Source: Saprospiraceae bacterium
GTDB taxonomy: Bacteria > Bacteroidota > Bacteroidia > Chitinophagales > Saprospiraceae
Length of the DNA: 64,000 nt
Direction: 5' to 3'
Assembly (NCBI GenBank): GCA_013140975.1
Contig: JABFRV010000013.1
Coordinates: forward strand, 1-64,000
Shown piece by piece: positions 59,469-64,000 of this stretch (position 1 is the first letter of the stretch; each line of letters begins with the position of its first letter). The notes below the pieces were generated by a model, which saw only the letters and a program-made list of their open reading frames with translations, had not been told where the DNA came from and searched no databases. Position numbers and translations under genes: made by a program.

Positions 59469-61106
59469 ATGACCAATAAAGAAATCGGTGAGCTATTCGG
59501 AGAGTTAGCATCTCTTATGGAGCTTCATGGTGACAATGAATTCAAGATACGTGCTTATTCCAGCGCTTATCTTACGATTAAAAAACTAGACATTCCATTA
59601 TTAGAGAAATCAAAAGAAGAGCTTTCTAAATTAACAGTGATCAGCAAAGCGGTAGCTGAAAAAATTGTCGAACTATCGTCAACAGGCAAGATTGAGGCCC
59701 TGGAAGAATTGAGACACAAAACGCCGGAAGGAATTCGAGCAATGTTTAAAATAAAAGGTGTCGGCCCTAAAAAGGTTAAGGTCTTCTGGAAAGAAATGAA
59801 TCTTGAATCCATTGGAGAATTGCATTATGCTTGCAAAGAAAATCGCCTAATCCTTTACAAAGGTTTTGGACCAAAAATTCAAGAAGACATTATTAAAAAC
59901 ATTGAATATTTACAATCCAATGAAGGTTCATTTTTATATGCCAAATTAAAATTGATATCTGATGAATTATTACTTGAACTCAAATCTATAAATCCAAAAC
60001 TTACGATTCAAGAAACCGGCGAACTAAGAAGATGCATGCCGATTTTACAAAAAATAGAATTTCTTGTAGATAATTCGACTGTTACATTCTCTGAAAAATT
60101 TTCTATAGAGTCAGAAACCACAACAACAATCAAAGGAAAATTTCTGGATAATTTTCCCTTCGAATTTACGATATGCAATCCTAAAGAATTTCACACTCAA
60201 CTCTTAATTTCTACCGGCGGTTCAGATGCTTTTAAAAAATTTATACATATAGATAAAGTAAAAGACATTCATTCAGAAGAAGAATATTTCAACTCTGCAA
60301 AACTCCCGTATATACCTGCTGAATGCAGAGATATAGATGACTACAATGATTTTGACAACAATAAGTTAGTTATTGATTCTGACATCCTTGGAGTAATTCA
60401 TAACCATAGCACTTATTCAGATGGAATGTATGATATTCAAACTATGGCGCAGGAATGCATCCGCTTAGGTTATAAATACCTTGTCATTTCAGATCACTCT
60501 AAAACGGCTGCATATGCAAATGGATTACCCATTGAAAGAGTTGAAATGCAATGGAGAGAGATTGACGAGTTAAACAAGAAACTCCATCCTTTTAAAATTT
60601 ATAAATCTATAGAATCAGATATTTTATCTGATGGATCATTAGATTATCCGGAAGATATACTCAAGGGTTTTGATCTTGTTATTGCAAGTATTCACAGCAA
60701 CTTAAATATGGATGAAGAAAAAGCAATGATGAGACTTATGAATGCAATAGAAAATCCATATACCAAAGTTTTAGGACATCTCACGGGACGATTGCTTTTA
60801 TCAAGAAGAGGATATCCTGTTAATCATAAAAAAATAATTGATGCTTGCTCCGCCAATAATGTAAGTATAGAGATTAACGCCAATCCTGTACGATTAGACA
60901 TGGATTACACATGGGTACCATATGCTATGAAAAAAGAAGTAATGATCTCGATTAATCCTGATGCACATAATCTTAAAGGCATTCAGGATATTAAATATGG
61001 AGTTATCGCGGCCAGGAAAGGAGGGTTAACAAGAGATTATTGTCTTAACACTTTATCGCAAGAAGATTTTAATGGCTGGTTAAAAGGCTCGCTTAGCCGT
61101 AAATGA
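59469..61106 (+). CDS. polX: PolX-type DNA polymerase / PHP domain protein
   Basis: N-terminal HhH domain (MFKIKGVGPKKVKVFWKE) and PHP domain (GVIHNHSTYSDGMYDI, YLVISDHSKTAAYANGL, INANPVRLDMDY, SINPDAHNLKGI). Confidence 0.9.
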   Translation: MTNKEIGELFGELASLMELHGDNEFKIRAYSSAYLTIKKLDIPLLEKSKEELSKLTVISKAVAEKIVELSSTGKIEALEELRHKTPEGIRAMFKIKGVGPKKVKVFWKEMNLESIGELHYACKENRLILYKGFGPKIQEDIIKNIEYLQSNEGSFLYAKLKLISDELLLELKSINPKLTIQETGELRRCMPILQKIEFLVDNSTVTFSEKFSIESETTTTIKGKFLDNFPFEFTICNPKEFHTQLLISTGGSDAFKKFIHIDKVKDIHSEEEYFNSAKLPYIPAECRDIDDYNDFDNNKLVIDSDILGVIHNHSTYSDGMYDIQTMAQECIRLGYKYLVISDHSKTAAYANGLPIERVEMQWREIDELNKKLHPFKIYKSIESDILSDGSLDYPEDILKGFDLVIASIHSNLNMDEEKAMMRLMNAIENPYTKVLGHLTGRLLLSRRGYPVNHKKIIDACSANNVSIEINANPVRLDMDYTWVPYAMKKEVMISINPDAHNLKGIQDIKYGVIAARKGGLTRDYCLNTLSQEDFNGWLKGSLSRK

Positions 61107-61345
61107 GGATTTTGAATCTATGATTGCCCGTATTTTTTAAACCCGGTGTTCAAAAACCGGATGAACATCAGCTTCAATAAGACGAATCTAAATATAAAGA
61201 TTTTGTTAAATATTGACCATAAATGGGCTATTTCGTTGGTTTAGAAAAACATTAACAACCCATTAAAATCAGAATAAAACTAAGTAGACGATGCTACCCT
61301 ACTTTTACATTCCAATTCATTATTAAATCTAAAAAGACAAAAAAC

Positions 61346-61897
61346 ATGAAGAATTTAAGATTACTTGGTTTTGCAGTATTAACTGTTATTCTTAGTGCTA
61401 CCGCTTGTAAGAATGATAAAGCCCCAAATACTGACGGCCAACCTACTACTGAAGCTACTCAAGCAAATCCATCAGATGTTGCTAGTCAATCTGGAACAAC
61501 TGGAGAAGCTACACCTGCAGCACCAACTGGTCCTACAACGACTGTTGAATTTGAAGAATTAGTTTATGACTACGGTGAAGTAATGGAAGGTACTATGGTA
61601 AAGCACGTTTATAAATTTAAGAATACTGGAAATGAGCCATTGGTAATTTCTGATGCAAAAGGAAGCTGTGGTTGCACAGTTCCAGATTGGCCAAGAGAGC
61701 CTATCGCACCAGGAGGAACAGGTGTTATCAACGTTCAGTTTGATTCTAAAGGAAAAGGTTCAGAAGATGGTGGAAAACAGTCTAAAAGAGTTACTGTTAC
61801 TGCTAATACTAATCCTGCACAGACTTACTTAACTATCTCCGGAGTTGTTAAGAAAGATCCTAAAGCTAAAAAGGAAGAAGGCGCTACTCCTCAATAA
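61346..61897 (+). CDS. DUF1573 domain lipoprotein
   Basis: LSATACKND lipobox; FEELVYDYGEVMEGTMVKHVYKFKNTGNEPLVISDAKGSCGCTVPDWP. Confidence 0.92.
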   Translation: MKNLRLLGFAVLTVILSATACKNDKAPNTDGQPTTEATQANPSDVASQSGTTGEATPAAPTGPTTTVEFEELVYDYGEVMEGTMVKHVYKFKNTGNEPLVISDAKGSCGCTVPDWPREPIAPGGTGVINVQFDSKGKGSEDGGKQSKRVTVTANTNPAQTYLTISGVVKKDPKAKKEEGATPQ

Positions 61898-61920
61898 TTT
61901 GTTAGAATAAATTATAATTA

Positions 61921-61955
61921 AAAGGCTTCTGGATCAACATTCAGAAGCCTTTTTT
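61921..61955 (+). terminator. Intrinsic terminator after the DUF1573 gene
   Basis: AAAGGCTTCTG-loop-CAGAAGCCTTTTTT. Confidence 0.9.
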
Positions 61956-61970
61956 CATTACTATTGTATA

Positions 61971-62852
61971 ATGAAACTATTTAAGACCATTCAGTCTTAT
62001 CTCTCGCTGGTAAAATTCTCGCATTCCATATTTGCCCTTCCCTTTGCGTTGATCGGATTTGTTGTTGCATTACATCACAGCTCTGCTCCTTCGTTACAAT
62101 GGGATAAGCTTGTATTTATAATTATTTGCATGATTACTGCAAGAAATGCTGCAATGGCGTTCAACAGATGGGTAGATCGTTTTATAGATTCCAAAAATCA
62201 AAGAACTAAAAACAGGGAGATCCCCAGTGGGATTATTTCGCCGAAAGCTGTTTTGGCTTTTATTGTTATTAATTCTATAGCATTTATCATCAGTGCATGG
62301 TTTATTAATCTTTTGTGTTTTTATCTGGCTCCCATTGCCTTATTTATTGTTCTTGGATATAGTTATACCAAGCGATTTTCCTGGTGGTGCCATGTTTTTC
62401 TCGGGTTAGGATTGTCACTCGCACCTGTTGGTGCTTATCTGGCGGTTACTTCAAGTTTTGATTTACTTCCTTTGATGTATGGAATCGCTGTTGTAAGCTG
62501 GGTAGCAGGATTTGACGTCTTGTACGCATTACAAGACATAGAGTTTGATCAGAAAGAGAAATTATATTCAATTCCAAGTCGTTTCGGAATTCAAAAATCA
62601 TTATGGATATCCATATGGTTTCATATTATTTGTGCCGCTGCAATATTAACCTGCTCTTACTTATTACACAATGAATTTGGATTAAACTACTTTATGGGCG
62701 CAGGCACAATTAGTTTTTTAATCTTATTGTTTTATCAACATTATATTATTTCAGAGAACAATCTCAACCGCATCAATCTCGCATTTTTTACTACAAATGG
62801 AATTGCAAGTATTATTCTTGCCGGTTTTACGATATTAGATTTCTATATTTAA
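61971..62852 (+). CDS. ubiA: UbiA-family prenyltransferase (4-hydroxybenzoate polyprenyltransferase-like)
   Basis: NRWVDRFIDSKNQRTKNREIPSG, YALQDIEFDQKEKLYSIPSRFG, multi-helix. Confidence 0.9.
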   Translation: MKLFKTIQSYLSLVKFSHSIFALPFALIGFVVALHHSSAPSLQWDKLVFIIICMITARNAAMAFNRWVDRFIDSKNQRTKNREIPSGIISPKAVLAFIVINSIAFIISAWFINLLCFYLAPIALFIVLGYSYTKRFSWWCHVFLGLGLSLAPVGAYLAVTSSFDLLPLMYGIAVVSWVAGFDVLYALQDIEFDQKEKLYSIPSRFGIQKSLWISIWFHIICAAAILTCSYLLHNEFGLNYFMGAGTISFLILLFYQHYIISENNLNRINLAFFTTNGIASIILAGFTILDFYI

Positions 62853-63025
62853 TTCGGGAATAAGAGTTATTTAAAAAGCATTTACAAGATACAATTGGTA
62901 TTCTCAAGATAAGAATTCAAACCCATCCCCGACCCTTCTTACGTCGAGATGCTTACTGTTATTGCAACAGAAGAAGAGTTGTATATGGATTAACGCTTCA
63001 CTATTTCAATCATACTCCAAAAAAA

Positions 63026-63059
63026 AATACCATACTTGTTACTACACAAGTATGGTATT
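63026..63059 (-). terminator. Intrinsic terminator for the minus-strand gene starting beyond 64000
   Basis: AATACCATACTTGT-TACTAC-ACAAGTATGGTATT perfect 14-bp stem; a T-run follows on the minus strand. Confidence 0.85.
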
Positions 63060-63078
63060 CATAAAAATTATCTAATAA

Positions 63079-64000
63079 CTATTGCTTGATCAAGGATTTA
63101 GTAACCGAAGATGAATTTGTTCTTACGGTGACTAAATAAAATCCTTTTGCAAATGAATTTAAATTAAGGTCTATGATTTGTTTACTATCTGATACAGGAG
63201 TACGGTAAACTTCTTTTCCTACAAGATCTACCAGTATTAATTCAGCTCTACTTGTTAGATTTTCTGATGTAATAATTATTCTACCTAAGTCCTTAATAGG
63301 ATTAGGCTCTATCTGCATTTGAAGTTTTTCAGAAAGATTAACAGTAGAAGTTACTGCTTTCACTTCAAAAGGGCCGAAGTTCATTTCACAACCATTGGCA
63401 TCTGTAATTTTTACGGAGTAAAAACCGGCAACTAGATTAGAGACTTCTTCGGTTGTTGCGCCATTTGACCAAAGGTAAATATATCCCGGAGTTCCACCAC
63501 CTATTTTGATTTTTAATGAGCCATTCTTGAATCCTGCATTTTCATTGCGGATGTCAATTCCATCCTGTCTTATTATTGCCGGCTCTTTAACTGTAAATGT
63601 CTTTTCAATTTTTGCACCTAATGCATCTATAATTTTTACATTATAATCACCTGCTGATAGATTCGTTATCTCATTGGTTTTTCCACCTGTACTCCATTCA
63701 AAAGTGTAAGGCTGAGTTCCACCCTGTACATTTAATTTTATGTATCCCTGATTTCCGCCATAACATTCAACAGGATGAATATCCCAAGAGGCTAGATTAA
63801 GAACGCTGCTAATTGTAAGAGAAACATTCTTACACGTTTTCTTAACTCCACATTCATTTTCAACATCAAGACAGATCTGATACTCTCCGGCTGCAGAATA
63901 TGTATGCACAGGGCTCGTCTCTGTACTCGTTTGTCCATCTCCAAAATTCCAAACTCTGCTGCTAATTATTCCAGGGGTAAGATCTGAAAAACGTAAAGCA
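63079..64000 (-). CDS. PKD-domain protein with T9SS sorting domain (partial, runs off the window)
   Basis: The frame stays open to the window edge (ALRFSDLTPGIISSRVWNFGDGQTSTETSPVHTYS..., a PKD domain); C-terminal T9SS motif. Confidence 0.85.
   Translation of the reverse strand, partial: ALRFSDLTPGIISSRVWNFGDGQTSTETSPVHTYSAAGEYQICLDVENECGVKKTCKNVSLTISSVLNLASWDIHPVECYGGNQGYIKLNVQGGTQPYTFEWSTGGKTNEITNLSAGDYNVKIIDALGAKIEKTFTVKEPAIIRQDGIDIRNENAGFKNGSLKIKIGGGTPGYIYLWSNGATTEEVSNLVAGFYSVKITDANGCEMNFGPFEVKAVTSTVNLSEKLQMQIEPNPIKDLGRIIITSENLTSRAELILVDLVGKEVYRTPVSDSKQIIDLNLNSFAKGFYLVTVRTNSSSVTKSLIKQ

Noticed and set aside
1-64000. tRNA or rRNA genes
   Set aside because: No convincing cloverleaf or rRNA-like segment recognised by eye; a tRNAscan-SE/Infernal run would be decisive.

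Overview
Bacteroidota-type chromosomal window: T9SS C-terminal sorting domains, a GLPGLI protein next to a TonB-type receptor, a GIN/DUF2807 protein, and a TAnnTTTG promoter. The flanks (about 0.08-14.9 kb and 49.9-64 kb) are mostly ordinary housekeeping or cell-surface genes. These include PIG-L deacetylase, DAHP synthase/chorismate mutase, HK/RR, USP, a GntR-ABC operon, 3-hydroxyacyl-CoA dehydrogenase, PFK, homogentisate dioxygenase, PolX, DUF1573 and UbiA. The centre (about 24-49.5 kb) is an accessory region in which essentially every credible gene is on the minus strand. It contains: (i) a 5'-truncated, stop-containing group II intron remnant with a recognisable domain V; (ii) two apparently identical 2.5-kb IS91-like elements (tyrosine recombinase halves plus IS91 transposase) in direct orientation, 5,824 bp apart; (iii) small cassette-style genes (YdeI, DUF1801, VOC/PhnB-like, DUF2200); (iv) a Shedu-like (DUF4263) plus DUF4365 pair; (v) a tight six-gene operon hsdR - AAA_13/RloC-like - hsdS - AAA ATPase - HNH (Septu/PtuAB-like) - hsdM; (vi) a DUF2971 gene. 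At least five imperfect palindromes of the form AAC-spacer-long stem-loop-stem-spacer-GTT (attC-like) sit exactly at module boundaries. The most interesting hypothesis is that this is an integrase-less, cassette-like array (CALIN-like) whose cargo includes whole multi-gene defence operons. All assignments come from reading the sequence and ORF translations; no database search was run.
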